A stretch of 64,000 nucleotides of DNA from an uncultured Paludibacter sp. (GTDB lineage: Bacteria; Bacteroidota; Bacteroidia; Bacteroidales; Paludibacteraceae): positions 1 to 64,000 of the forward strand of contig CALFXE010000067.1 in NCBI GenBank assembly GCA_937927845.1, in the 5' to 3' direction. The position numbers and the translations under genes are program-made. The notes beneath the pieces were generated by a model. It had not been told where the DNA came from, ran no database searches, and saw only the letters and a program-made list of their open reading frames with translations. Positions within the stretch are counted from its first letter, which is position 1. Each line of letters opens with the position of its first letter. Positions 49,189-58,420 of this stretch are shown here, in pieces.

Positions 49189-51922
49189 TTATCTCTTCCA
49201 AAACTTCTTCATATTTATTTCCAAATAACTGATAAAATTTCCCAAGCCCACCTTCGTCATCAAATGGAGCAAGATTTAAATCGTCTTTTGTTATTGAGAG
49301 CGAAACGGCAATATGGTCGCGGATCATTTGTAGCCATTTATCTTGTTCAGGAGTAAAATAATAGGGATTACCTGCACGTTTAGCAAATATCCAATCCCTA
49401 TATTTCAAGTTCACTTCGGCTGCATACAAATCCAACTCTTTACTGTATCCTAACTCAAATCGGATAATGGAAACGATATCTATTAATTTCTTTACCGAAG
49501 TAAGCGATTTGACCTTCTCTGAGAACTTCACAGAATATGCCTGCCACAATTTATCAACAGAGAAGAAATAAGGACTGCGTTGCATGGCTGTATATAATTC
49601 TTCTATCATTTGAAGTGTTAAAGGCCGATTTCGATAAGTTTGTGAGTAAATGATATTTAATGCTGTAATCTCATCCTTATTGTCCTCAATGAATTGTCTG
49701 AATTTATGAATTATATCCTCCGCACCTTGTTCTATATCTTCTTTCCAACCCAATTTTGTAATCTTGTCAAGGGTTGGATCAATAATTTGATCATGTGCTT
49801 TTCGGGCATTCAAAATAAATTCACGCAATTGAGGCGAACAGATTGGTTCTACTGCTTTTCGAGCAAGAATTTCCATTGCTTTTTCTTCTTGTACAGTCGG
49901 TGAGTAGTTATGCCTGTCCGGAATTTGCTCAATTTGCTCTCTGATTTTATCTTCATCGAAAACATCCAGCAAATTGCTTGCGATAGAAGACAATGAAGCT
50001 CTATTATTGAGGTCTTGTACTTTTTCTTTCTCTTTAGGAGTTAAAACCCGATCCAGTGTAATTAAACGATTCGCCAATGAAGTAAAAATATCTTCATCTT
50101 TACTTCCGGTAGCAACATTCATCATTAAATCCTTTAGAGAAACGGATGGTTTACGCTCTAATTGGCGTGAATTTCCTTTCTTAGAAGCCGTTACACCTAC
50201 AGCATCGACCAATACATAGCCTAATTTCTTCTCTGTTGCCGACGGAGATACCTTTTTCAGACTTTCCAAATCAAGCGTACGTGTCGCTCGTCCTAGCATC
50301 TGTTCGTAATAATTGGAACTGCGAACATCCCGTAAAAACAGTAAGCACTCAATCGGTTTTACATCTGTTCCAGTAGCAATCATATCCACAGTAACGGCAA
50401 TACGTGGATAATAATCATTGCGGAAAGCATTCAGAATACTTTTGGGATCTTCGATTGAACCATAAGTGATCTTTTTGCAAAATTCATTTCCTTCTCCAAA
50501 TTCTTCTCGTATGATTGAAATAATGTCATTTGCATGACTATCAGTTTTCGCAAACACTAATGTTTTGGGTATTTCCTTACGAAAAGGGAACATTTCAGTC
50601 AAAACTTTTTCTTTGAATGCTCGAATAATATTTCTAATTTGAGAAGGATTTACTACGTCTTTATCTAATTGAGTAGGTTTGTATGCTACATCTTCATCCA
50701 ATTGCTCCCAACGTTTACGACGTGATAAGCGTTCTCGTCTCTGAACAACTTGTTTTAGAATAACATTACCCTTTTTCGAAATTTCAGTTTCAATCAGATA
50801 GGTACCTTCACGACCAACATTCACACCATCAATGACAGCCTGTTCATGTGTGTACTCGCTTACTACATTCTCATTAAAAAAACCGAAAGTCCGACTATCT
50901 GGTGTGGCTGTCAATCCGATAAGGAAAGCATCAAAGTAATCCAAAACCTGTTGCCATAAGTTGTAAATAGAGCGGTGACATTCATCGATAATAATAAAAT
51001 CGAAAAATTCCGGCGGATATTTCGGGTTATAAACCACTTCGCGCGGATTGCCTGTAAGATTCTGTTCATTCAGAGACTCATTTTCTGCCGATTCATCTAA
51101 TTCTTCGCCACGAAGAATAGAATACATCCGCTGTATCGTGCTGATACAAACATGAGTATCAGTAGGAATGTAAGAAGATGTAAGACGTTGAATATTATAT
51201 AGCTCAGGGAATAGACGTGCATCATCGTTAGGCGCATATTTGCGAAATTCTTCTTCGGCTTGTTCTCCAAGATTTTTCGTATCAACCAAAAATAAAATCC
51301 TTTTGGCATCAGCATGCTTCAACAATCGGTAAACGCTTGTAATAGCTGTAAATGTCTTTCCGGCCCCAGTTGCCATTTGAATTAAGGCACGTGGGCGATT
51401 TTCTGCAAACGATTTCTCAAGATTAATAATTGCTTTAGTTTGACAATCACGAAAATTAGTATTGTCAAAGGTCGAGAATGTTTTGAGTTGGTTTCGTAAA
51501 GTAGATTCATCTTTCAACCAATCTCGAAGAGTTTCCGGTTTATGAAATGAGAAAAGCTGACGTGTACGTGCATTCGCATCATTCAAATCGCAGAAATGGG
51601 TTAGAATATCAGTCGCTTCATAAGTAAAACGTAAAGGTTTGCTGTTAACAAAATATTTTAATCCGCTTTTTGCATAGTCTGAAGATTGATCAGCAGCCAT
51701 AATAAGTTTTTCACCCTTATCTGTAGCCTTAGCTTCGATTACGCCAACAGGTACACGATCAACAAAAAGAACATAATCTGCTTCTCCAACATTGGTAGGA
51801 TATTCTCTAACAGCAACACCTAGTGACGCTGTCGGATCAAATTCTTTCATATCTTGAATGACATACCCTGCCAATTCAAGCTTCCGGTCTATTTCTAATC
51901 TTGCTTTTTCTTCTGGCGACAT
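49169..51922 (-). CDS. hsdR: Type I restriction enzyme, motor/nuclease subunit
   Basis: The 917-residue protein begins with a PD-(D/E)xK nuclease region (GVAVREYPTNVGEADYVLFVDRVPVGVIEAKA). The superfamily 2 translocase follows: RALIQMATGAGKTFTAITSV (Walker A), IIIDECHRSI (Walker B), LIGLTATP, and motif VI YYEQMLGRATRT. The C-terminus resembles the EcoEI-type R-subunit domain. It is the first gene of the minus-strand operon hsdR, DUF262, hsdM, hsdS. A -7-like box lies at 51973-51980. Confidence 0.94.
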   Translation of the reverse strand: MSPEEKARLEIDRKLELAGYVIQDMKEFDPTASLGVAVREYPTNVGEADYVLFVDRVPVGVIEAKATDKGEKLIMAADQSSDYAKSGLKYFVNSKPLRFTYEATDILTHFCDLNDANARTRQLFSFHKPETLRDWLKDESTLRNQLKTFSTFDNTNFRDCQTKAIINLEKSFAENRPRALIQMATGAGKTFTAITSVYRLLKHADAKRILFLVDTKNLGEQAEEEFRKYAPNDDARLFPELYNIQRLTSSYIPTDTHVCISTIQRMYSILRGEELDESAENESLNEQNLTGNPREVVYNPKYPPEFFDFIIIDECHRSIYNLWQQVLDYFDAFLIGLTATPDSRTFGFFNENVVSEYTHEQAVIDGVNVGREGTYLIETEISKKGNVILKQVVQRRERLSRRKRWEQLDEDVAYKPTQLDKDVVNPSQIRNIIRAFKEKVLTEMFPFRKEIPKTLVFAKTDSHANDIISIIREEFGEGNEFCKKITYGSIEDPKSILNAFRNDYYPRIAVTVDMIATGTDVKPIECLLFLRDVRSSNYYEQMLGRATRTLDLESLKKVSPSATEKKLGYVLVDAVGVTASKKGNSRQLERKPSVSLKDLMMNVATGSKDEDIFTSLANRLITLDRVLTPKEKEKVQDLNNRASLSSIASNLLDVFDEDKIREQIEQIPDRHNYSPTVQEEKAMEILARKAVEPICSPQLREFILNARKAHDQIIDPTLDKITKLGWKEDIEQGAEDIIHKFRQFIEDNKDEITALNIIYSQTYRNRPLTLQMIEELYTAMQRSPYFFSVDKLWQAYSVKFSEKVKSLTSVKKLIDIVSIIRFELGYSKELDLYAAEVNLKYRDWIFAKRAGNPYYFTPEQDKWLQMIRDHIAVSLSITKDDLNLAPFDDEGGLGKFYQLFGNKYEEVLEEINEALAA

Positions 51923-52350
51923 TTGTTAATCTATTGAATTTCTCATAATGTAGAATTATCAGAAGTAAAACGCAAAAGTACAAAATCTTGTGAACTTCTC
52001 CTTATTTTCATCTGTGTTATATACACGGATAAGGACTTGTTCATGCATATTCCGGAAACATGAACAGATCATTCAAGTTTTGATTCGAAGGAACTCATAA
52101 AATATAGAATCAAAATTTGAATTATTTTATCCTCGAATATACTGATTATCAGAAATATTTAATACCTTTGCTTTACATCCAGACTTGTATTGTTATAGTC
52201 TTGCTTCTCTGAGTGTAAATGGTATCACAATGACAAAAAATGCTATTTTTTTCTCAATTTAATAAGTTAGATGTATGGGCAATATATTATCAATTTGGAT
52301 ATTTGGATTTAGAAAGCACGTGGAATAAATATTAGCATTAGACCTATTTG
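51923..52350. other. Divergent promoter region between hsdR and the AlbA-type gene
   Basis: There is no gene in these 428 bases. TACTTTTG on the minus strand (51980-51973) is a good -7 element for hsdR. TACCTTTG on the plus strand (52163-52170) is one for the AlbA-type gene. Neither has a clear -33 box. The rest is AT-rich without strong hairpins. Confidence 0.5.
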
Positions 52351-53838
52351 ATGTCAATCAAAGAAATCATAAAACAGACCGAAGGCAGGCGGTTAGAGTT
52401 CAAGGAATCTCTTCCTGAAAATGCAGATTTGGCAAATACTATTATTGCCTTTGCGAATGATGCCGGAGGAGAACTATATATCGGTGTTAGGAATGATCCG
52501 AGAGAAATTGTCGGACTTCCGGAGGATGAGCTTGTAAAAATAGAGGAGCAAATCAGCAATATTATATTTGATCGTTGCTATCCTGCAATTTTACCGGACA
52601 TCACATTTCTGACGGAGGAAGACAAGCATGTTATACGGGTAACAGTGTATCGTGGTAGTGCGTTGCCTTATTATCGGAAAGACAAGGGAAGACTGAAAGG
52701 GACTTATATTCGGGTTGGTTCATCTAATCGATTGGCGGATGAGGAGATAATAGCGGAATTGGAGCGTAGAAAACGAAACATATCATTCGATAGTGAGCTG
52801 GTGATGAATAAGCCTGCAAGTGAGTTAAGCATTGAGGATTTTAAGCAGGAATATCAGGATAAAACCGGAGAATCTCTGGATACGCAAGCCCTCCGTAAGT
52901 TGGAACTTGTCAAAAAGGTGAATGGAACGGAATACCCGACGAATGCTTTGGTTTTATTCTCTGATGATGAACTTCGTCGTTCTCTGTTCCCTTTTGTCAA
53001 GGTGGAGTGTGCAAGATTCAAAGGTATTACTTCGGAGGAATTTATCGATCAAAAGAGTATTTTGACCAATATCGCTACACAAGCGGAGGAAGCTTATAAT
53101 TTTGTATTACGTCATATAAACAAGGGTGCTGTTGTGGAGGGGGTTTACACCGTTTCCCGTTGGGAATATCCGGTAAAAGCGATAAGAGAAACCATCCGGA
53201 ATGCAGTTGTCCACAGAGACCTGTCCCTTTCTGGAAAAGATATTAAAGTGGCTATTTATGACGATATGGTCGAGATAACAAGTCCTGGACTTTTGCCTCC
53301 TTCGATTGATTATGCGGCCATGGAAAGTCGCCAGAGCGATGCCCGTAACAAAGTCATCGCTCCGGTATTCAAGCGAATGGGAATTATCGACCAATGGGGA
53401 AATGGATTGAAGCTTATAGCTGATGAATTGAAGGAATACCCTCAAATTGAATTCCGTTGGAAAGAAACGGGATTATCGTTTCAGGTACAGTTTGTGAAAC
53501 TTGATTATGCAGAAGAGCAAAAGGAACAACAAGAGTTAGGGCAAGAGTTAGGGCAAGAGTTAGGGCAAGAGTTAGGGCAAGAGTTAGGGCAAGAGTTATA
53601 TAACCCTACAATGTATTCTGAGATACTTCGAAAAATAATGGAATTACCCCTTTCACGTAAAGAAATTGCAGAAGCTTTTGGGAAGAAACAGATATCCGGT
53701 TATTTAAATAGGACGTTATCAAAACTGGTTGAAGACAGACTGATTGAGCATACTATTCCAGATAATAAAAGTCATCCAGACCAAAAGTTCAGGGTAACAA
53801 AACGGGGAATGGTCTTTTTAGAGTTGCTGAAGAAGTGA
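52351..53838 (+). CDS. AlbA_2/Schlafen-type DNA-binding protein with HATPase domain
   Basis: The start is ATG 52351. The N-terminal AlbA_2 domain reads EGRRLEFKESLPENADLANTIIAFANDAGGELYIGV. A GHKL-like HATPase_c_4 domain follows (AIRETIRNAVVHRDLSLSGKDIKVAIYDDMVEITSPG). A Gln/Glu repeat (ELGQ units, 53531-53598) then precedes a winged helix (LPLSRKEIAEAFGKKQISGYLNRTLSKL). Such proteins are often called ATP-dependent DNA helicase RecG-like or transcriptional regulators; some belong to defence islands. It lies next to hsdR but faces away. A 3' fragment of a second copy lies at 55311-55445. Confidence 0.85.
   Translation: MSIKEIIKQTEGRRLEFKESLPENADLANTIIAFANDAGGELYIGVRNDPREIVGLPEDELVKIEEQISNIIFDRCYPAILPDITFLTEEDKHVIRVTVYRGSALPYYRKDKGRLKGTYIRVGSSNRLADEEIIAELERRKRNISFDSELVMNKPASELSIEDFKQEYQDKTGESLDTQALRKLELVKKVNGTEYPTNALVLFSDDELRRSLFPFVKVECARFKGITSEEFIDQKSILTNIATQAEEAYNFVLRHINKGAVVEGVYTVSRWEYPVKAIRETIRNAVVHRDLSLSGKDIKVAIYDDMVEITSPGLLPPSIDYAAMESRQSDARNKVIAPVFKRMGIIDQWGNGLKLIADELKEYPQIEFRWKETGLSFQVQFVKLDYAEEQKEQQELGQELGQELGQELGQELGQELYNPTMYSEILRKIMELPLSRKEIAEAFGKKQISGYLNRTLSKLVEDRLIEHTIPDNKSHPDQKFRVTKRGMVFLELLKK
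53531..53598 (+). repeat. 12-bp tandem repeat in the AlbA-type gene
   Basis: AAGAGTTAGGGC is repeated five times in perfect register (53531-53590) with a partial sixth. It encodes repeated ELGQ between the ATPase and winged-helix domains. Copy changes keep the frame and would alter only linker length. Confidence 0.9.
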
Positions 53839-54101
53839 GTTCAAATATTTAGAGTTTCCTTTGTGAAGTGGTTCCCTGAACGCTTTTGCGAGATTTATTA
53901 TCGTTATTAGCAATCGTATATCATCAATTACGTCCAAACTGTCAATATATTATAATATGACAATCTGTTAAGGAATGGCTTTAGCTCTCTGTATAAATCA
54001 GTCTTTGTATCTTTTTTATTCGCAATAATATAATACTCCCTTTTTCTTCTATTATTCCATTCTTTATCTCATCAAGATTCTGACATCAAACTTCAAAACA
54101 T

Positions 54102-54941
54102 TCAAAGTTTTCCACGGATTTTTCCTTTCAGAGTACTCTCTTTTAATAAAGCTGTAGGACAATATGACTTAATGAGTGCTTCTACAATTAACTTGTCTGC
54201 TTCACTTGATTGTGGAGCAAGTAATATTTCCATATTTTGAAAGGCTGTACCATTCAATGGAATGTCAAAATAATTAGCCGAAATATCTTGATATTCCATA
54301 AAAGAGCTTGATATTGAATTAAAAATTTCACTTAAAGTATAGCTTGCAGTGGTTAAAAATGACTGATTTGAAGCAAGTGAGCCTAAAAACTCTTCATCTT
54401 TAGAGTATTTGCAAGGTAATGCAATTATTTTAAATCTACATTCTTTCTGAAACTTCCAGTGTTTACTTTTGAAATTGCCAAATGTGTTTGCAAACTTTAG
54501 AGTGTATTTTTCATTATCAGGTGTTACTGAAAAATCACCAATTTCTTGCACTTTTTGTGCTAAGTTATCAACATATTCTATATCTAATATTTCTGCATTA
54601 TTATTGGCAGTAACAATAACATAATCTTTCCCAAATTCTATGAAACTACGAAAATAGCTCTTGTGTGTTTCATTTATGGGATATGTTACGAACATATCTT
54701 CATCAAGTGTAATACGAACGCCTTTATTTCGGGTATATAAACCCCAAAGTGCAACATTTTCGGCATTGTCCTTTGTCCAACACGAAACGAAAATATATTT
54801 TCCCATTTTCATATCTGCTGAACTTATACCGTATTCACTTTCTTCGAGATCATCCACTTTATCAAGTCGATTAAATCTTATTGTTTTATTCTTTAAAATT
54901 AGTGCAAGTGTTTCAATGGTTGTATAGTGATGAACTTTCAT
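54102..54941 (-). CDS. DUF2971 family protein
   Basis: This 279-residue soluble protein has the DUF2971 start VHHYTTIETLALILKNKTIRFNRLDKVDDLEE and the middle FVSCWTKDNAENVALWGLYTRNKGVRITL. The family is common in genomic islands and some members accompany defence genes; no activity is known to me for this one. It is a single gene on the minus strand between the AlbA-type gene and the AlbA remnant. A TATTTTTG box (minus strand, 55144-55137) may be its promoter. Confidence 0.82.
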   Translation of the reverse strand: MKVHHYTTIETLALILKNKTIRFNRLDKVDDLEESEYGISSADMKMGKYIFVSCWTKDNAENVALWGLYTRNKGVRITLDEDMFVTYPINETHKSYFRSFIEFGKDYVIVTANNNAEILDIEYVDNLAQKVQEIGDFSVTPDNEKYTLKFANTFGNFKSKHWKFQKECRFKIIALPCKYSKDEEFLGSLASNQSFLTTASYTLSEIFNSISSSFMEYQDISANYFDIPLNGTAFQNMEILLAPQSSEADKLIVEALIKSYCPTALLKESTLKGKIRGKL

Positions 54942-55310
54942 TGTTATACGTATTATATTACTTAGTTGTTTTGCTGTACAGTTTCATAATGCGATTTGGA
55001 ACCACAATTAGCCTTTTCTTCCACATATTGTTCACTTGCTACCCGGTTGTTTAGTACCGTAGTTGATAATAAAAACTCAATTCTTCTTCCATTATTTAAG
55101 TCCTTAAAACACAATTATTAATATTACATTGTCTCGCAAAAATACAAATTATAACTGACTTTAAGTGATACGCAAACAACTTTTTATCAACATAAAAGCT
55201 GAACAATCTTAATTACAATTATTTCAAAATAAAATTGTACGAATGGTGTTTCTCTTTAGTGCAACGAAAGAATACTATTCACTTTTGGCCAGAAACAGGT
55301 TTCTGGCTAA
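54942..55310. other. AT-rich intergenic region with a hairpin at the remnant boundary
   Basis: No gene is visible. A minus-strand -7-like box lies at 55137-55144. A perfect 9-bp hairpin GCCAGAAAC-AG-GTTTCTGGC (55288-55307) sits directly before the point where homology to the AlbA-type gene begins. Confidence 0.5.
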
Positions 55311-55445
55311 TTAAATAAGATATTGTCAAAACTGGTTGATGATGAATTGATAGGGCGCACAATACCAGGGATCAAAAATCATCCAGACCAAAGGTTCAGG
55401 ATAACAAAACGAGGAGTTATATTTTTAGAGTTGCTGAAGAAGTAA
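55311..55445 (+). pseudogene. 3' remnant of a second AlbA-type gene
   Basis: The frame LNKILSKLVDDELIGRTIPGIKNHPDQRFRITKRGVIFLELLKK matches the last ~45 residues of the gene at 52351-53838 (LNRTLSKLVEDRLIEHTIPDNKSHPDQKFRVTKRG...). Similarity continues about 45 bases past the stop (TTTGTGAGATAGTTC against TTTGTGAAGTGGTTC). The rest of the gene is missing. It suggests that recombination or insertion brought the present AlbA-type and DUF2971 genes into an older copy. Confidence 0.85.
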
Positions 55446-55528
55446 GTTCAAAATATTTTTCTACCTTTGTGAGATAGTTCATTGACAAAATTGCAGAAAG
55501 TTGAAAATCACCGAAGAAATCACGGTGG

Positions 55529-55540
55529 CAATTCGTGGGC
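55529..55540 (+). repeat. 12-bp direct repeat inside the right island end
   Basis: CAATTCGTGGGC is identical to 36625-36636 and in the same orientation. It lies 62 bases inside the right att repeat. Confidence 0.45.
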
Positions 55541-55601
55541 GTGGATTTTCAGACTTTGCTAACATATTGGTCGGACGCTGATTGGCCTAGAGGTTCATAT
55601 T

Positions 55602-55614
55602 CCGTCCATACCGC
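55602..55614 (+). repeat. Candidate attR of the mobilizable island
   Basis: CCGTCCATACCGC is a direct copy of 36503-36515. Upstream bases GGTTCATATTCC look like a degenerate tRNA T arm. A terminator follows within 100 bases. Confidence 0.55.
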
Positions 55615-55674
55615 AGAAACGCCTGATAGTCAATAAGTTAAGCAAAGACAAGAGGCGCCAAAAGCAAGACAAGT

Positions 55675-55706
55675 CCTTCAAATTCAGTGAATTTGAGGGG
55701 CTTTTT
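55675..55706 (+). terminator. Terminator next to attR
   Basis: CCTTCAAATTC pairs with GAATTTGAGGG (55675-55685, 55689-55699) and is followed by GCTTTTTC, as in the terminator next to attL. The last 100 bases before 55804 show no other feature. Confidence 0.65.
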
Positions 55707-55803
55707 CATTTACCCGTGTCTGGGTGTAAAAGCCATTCAAGTCAATATATCCATTCATATATTTAAAGTTATATTTATACTCTTTTCTAAATTAATATAC
55801 GCC

Positions 55804-56973
55804 TTAAAAAGCAGTACCTATTCCAAAAACGAATCCACTGGATCCTTTTCCAAAACCAAAATCAACACGGGCATTCATATTGTGTTTAACCTCTAAATGT
55901 AATCCTAAACCATAAGTTGGAAGGATTTTTTTTATCTCAAAGTCTTTTAGTGTCGGGAATACTGTGCCAGCACCTATCCAGGTAGCAAACCCTAAACGCC
56001 CGGCAATATGCTGACGTAATTCAACTTGTGTAGAAGCAATATTATTATCAATATATCGTCCCGAATAATATCCGCGCATGCGGTTAGTTCCTCCTAATTC
56101 TTCACGCAAAGTCCACGGCAAATTATCACTACTAACTTGTCCGTACAAGTCAAAGGCTAAAATACCGCCTTGCCATATCTTTTGGTAAAAATCCGCCGTA
56201 AAAGTTGTTCGCCAAAGAGTTCTATTAACATCTCCAAGTGCTTTTGGATATACAGTTTCACGTAAAAGTATATACATCCCTTGTTGGGGGTTAGGGATGA
56301 AATCACGAGAATCATATTGTAAAGAAAAACCTAAACCTGTAGTTGTGTATGCATTATTTTGTCCTTGCAAATAGGAGATGTTATCTATTTTTGCTGCTTT
56401 GTTATAGAGAAAATCAATGTTTGCTCCAGCATAAAAATTAGTCAGAAACTCATATTGATAATTAGCATAAAGCATTACGGTTTGACGTTTATAACCAATA
56501 ACCGGATTTATGTCGCAGTTATCATAATCTATTCCCCAAAAATCCAGATTTTTATTAAAAAAAGCTGCTTGATAAGAAAGACGAGAACGATTCCCTTTGA
56601 AATTATTATTTCCCCCAAAAGTAAAAGCATAAAAACCTTTTATTGAAGCATTAAAAGTAAGCATAAAATTAGACGGGGGCATCAAAGAGTCGGTACGGTC
56701 AAGACGATAAAGCCCGGTAGCCATTCCTCCTATCCCAAAACTGGCCTCGCGAGTATAAGAAGGTGCTGCTACATAGCTCATATCAACTTTCTTTTCAAAA
56801 GTTCGGTCTATATGTCCATGAAAAAGACGGTTCCAATAATTATCTTTACGAACAAGTGGTATAGTATCTGCATGTAATTCCTGAATGAGCTGTTGTGAAA
56901 ATGACTGAGAGGGAATGCAAAGTAAAAATAGCATAAATATTATAAATCCCTTAACCTTATATTTATTCATCAT
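55804..56973 (-). CDS. BamA/TamA-type outer-membrane barrel protein
   Basis: The start is set at ATG 56973, where the signal peptide begins (MMNKYKVKGFIIFMLFLLCIPSQSFSQ); ATGs at 56994 and 56991 would add a polar leader. The body lacks POTRA domains but has the Omp85-like barrel with VTLGFSL-type beta strands. Its last strands carry GLGLHLEVKHNMNARVDFGFGKGSSGFVFGIGTAF, with the terminal aromatic typical of outer-membrane barrels. It is close to bacterial surface antigen (D15-like) short forms. It follows the PorT-like gene by about 30 bases and is likely co-transcribed. Confidence 0.72.
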   Translation of the reverse strand: MMNKYKVKGFIIFMLFLLCIPSQSFSQQLIQELHADTIPLVRKDNYWNRLFHGHIDRTFEKKVDMSYVAAPSYTREASFGIGGMATGLYRLDRTDSLMPPSNFMLTFNASIKGFYAFTFGGNNNFKGNRSRLSYQAAFFNKNLDFWGIDYDNCDINPVIGYKRQTVMLYANYQYEFLTNFYAGANIDFLYNKAAKIDNISYLQGQNNAYTTTGLGFSLQYDSRDFIPNPQQGMYILLRETVYPKALGDVNRTLWRTTFTADFYQKIWQGGILAFDLYGQVSSDNLPWTLREELGGTNRMRGYYSGRYIDNNIASTQVELRQHIAGRLGFATWIGAGTVFPTLKDFEIKKILPTYGLGLHLEVKHNMNARVDFGFGKGSSGFVFGIGTAF

Positions 56974-57002
56974 CGCTCTGTTATTTATCATCATCTATTT
57001 TT

Positions 57003-57641
57003 TTATTTGAAACGAAATCCTATTCCCAAGGTAACACTATGAGGTATCAGTTTGAATTCACTACTATTAGCATCAAGAATATTAGTTACTCCGACTTTAT
57101 ATCCGGCATTAATCTGTACCCCGTTTCTAAATTCGTAACCGAGCAATATTCCAAATCCAGAATCGAAATCCTGCATAGCAGAAACTTCCGATGCACCATC
57201 TTTTTTATAAAGGTCTATTTTCTCATTTCCTCTTTTTAATCTTGCATCAAATCCAAAATCAGAATATGGGCCTAAGCCAACATATATTCTGTCTCCTTTT
57301 TGGAATTTTCGCTGAAACATAGCATAAATGGCTATTTCACTACCCCAATAAGTGTACTTTCCCGGAAGGTTCTGACGATCAAGAGCAGATTCTTTATAGT
57401 GAAATAGGAGGTTACCCTGTAAAGCCCAATAATCATTAAATTCAAAATTTACAAACCATCCGGCGGTTACTCCAACATTCATAGAACTACTAATAGCAGA
57501 TGTTTCGGAAATGAAGAAACCAGATAAATTAGTTTCTGCTTTTATACCCCATGTTGTTTTGGTATCATGGTCTGCTTTTTGAGCATGTGCCCCGATTGCA
57601 CACATGATAAACAGGAACATTACGATTAATTTTTGTTTCAT
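57003..57641 (-). CDS. PorT-like outer-membrane beta-barrel protein
   Basis: The start is ATG 57641, with AAGGAA just upstream and a clean signal peptide (MKQKLIVMFLFIMCAIGAHAQ). The ~212-residue product is an eight-stranded type barrel (OMP_b-brl_2/PorT family) with GYEFRNGVQINAGYKVGVTN and a final RFK. It is related to the next gene at 57744 (shared FGxxxxLKxGxxxIDLYKK and GYxxxNGxQxNAxYKxGV). Function unknown; such proteins often bind or modify the outer membrane. Confidence 0.72.
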   Translation of the reverse strand: MKQKLIVMFLFIMCAIGAHAQKADHDTKTTWGIKAETNLSGFFISETSAISSSMNVGVTAGWFVNFEFNDYWALQGNLLFHYKESALDRQNLPGKYTYWGSEIAIYAMFQRKFQKGDRIYVGLGPYSDFGFDARLKRGNEKIDLYKKDGASEVSAMQDFDSGFGILLGYEFRNGVQINAGYKVGVTNILDANSSEFKLIPHSVTLGIGFRFK

Positions 57642-57743
57642 TTCCTTGATATTTAAAATTTTAGACTCTATGCTTATTGTATTCAATTAAAAAAAGAGAT
57701 AAGCAATTTGAAATGCTTAACTCTTTTCTTAATTGAGTTGAAA

Positions 57744-58379
57744 TTAAAAACGGTAGCCAACGCCCAATGAAACCATTTGAGGCATCATTTTAGAATCATC
57801 CTTCCCTGCATCAAGAGCATTTACTCCGATTTTATAGCTGGCGTTAAATTGCAATCCATTAGGTAATTCATAACCTATCAGTGCCGCTCCCCCAAAGTTT
57901 ATACGCTTCATAAACGGGTCATTTCCGTCGTACTTTTTGTAAAGGTCGATGTCGGCATCCTTCAATTTTGCTTGGAAGCCAATACCAAAATAGGGGCCAA
58001 TACCTGCATATAAACGTCCACCTAATGGGATAGTCCATTGCCCCATAAAGTAAATCGGGACTTCAACACCGAAATATTCGAAGGTATCTTCGACCCCATT
58101 TTGTGTGAACTTGGAGGAAGAATAGGAAAACAGTATATCTTCCTGAATTGCAAAATTTTTCGCTAAGTCAATTTTGACAAAACCGCCAAAAGTTCCTCCA
58201 AATCCGATTTTGCTTTTTGCATTTGGCATATCCGATAACTGAAAATTTGTACCGTTACCTTCCAACTTTAAACCTCCGGTAAGTCTTTCTCTTAAGAAAT
58301 TACCTAACCCTTGTGCATTTACTTGTGTAGCACAAAAGCTCATTACTAAGACTGTTAAAACTAAAACTTTTTTTCTCAT
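57744..58379 (-). CDS. PorT-like outer-membrane beta-barrel protein
   Basis: This 211-residue protein has a signal peptide (MRKKVLVLTVLVMSFCATQVNAQ) and the same barrel pattern as its neighbour: GGRLYAGIGPYFGIGFQAKLKDADIDLYKK and LIGYELPNGLQFNASYKIGVN, ending VSLGVGYRF. The two genes look like a tandem duplication. It lies 41 bases after the efflux outer-membrane gene and may belong to that operon. Confidence 0.75.
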   Translation of the reverse strand: MRKKVLVLTVLVMSFCATQVNAQGLGNFLRERLTGGLKLEGNGTNFQLSDMPNAKSKIGFGGTFGGFVKIDLAKNFAIQEDILFSYSSSKFTQNGVEDTFEYFGVEVPIYFMGQWTIPLGGRLYAGIGPYFGIGFQAKLKDADIDLYKKYDGNDPFMKRINFGGAALIGYELPNGLQFNASYKIGVNALDAGKDDSKMMPQMVSLGVGYRF

Positions 58380-58420
58380 GTTCTAAAACTTATTTAATTA
58401 TTGATTGTGAAATTGTATCA

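Noticed and set aside
55560..55630. Intact tRNA at the right island end
   Set aside because: The T-loop-like TTCATAT lacks conserved bases and no acceptor pairing was found. It was treated as an att site only.
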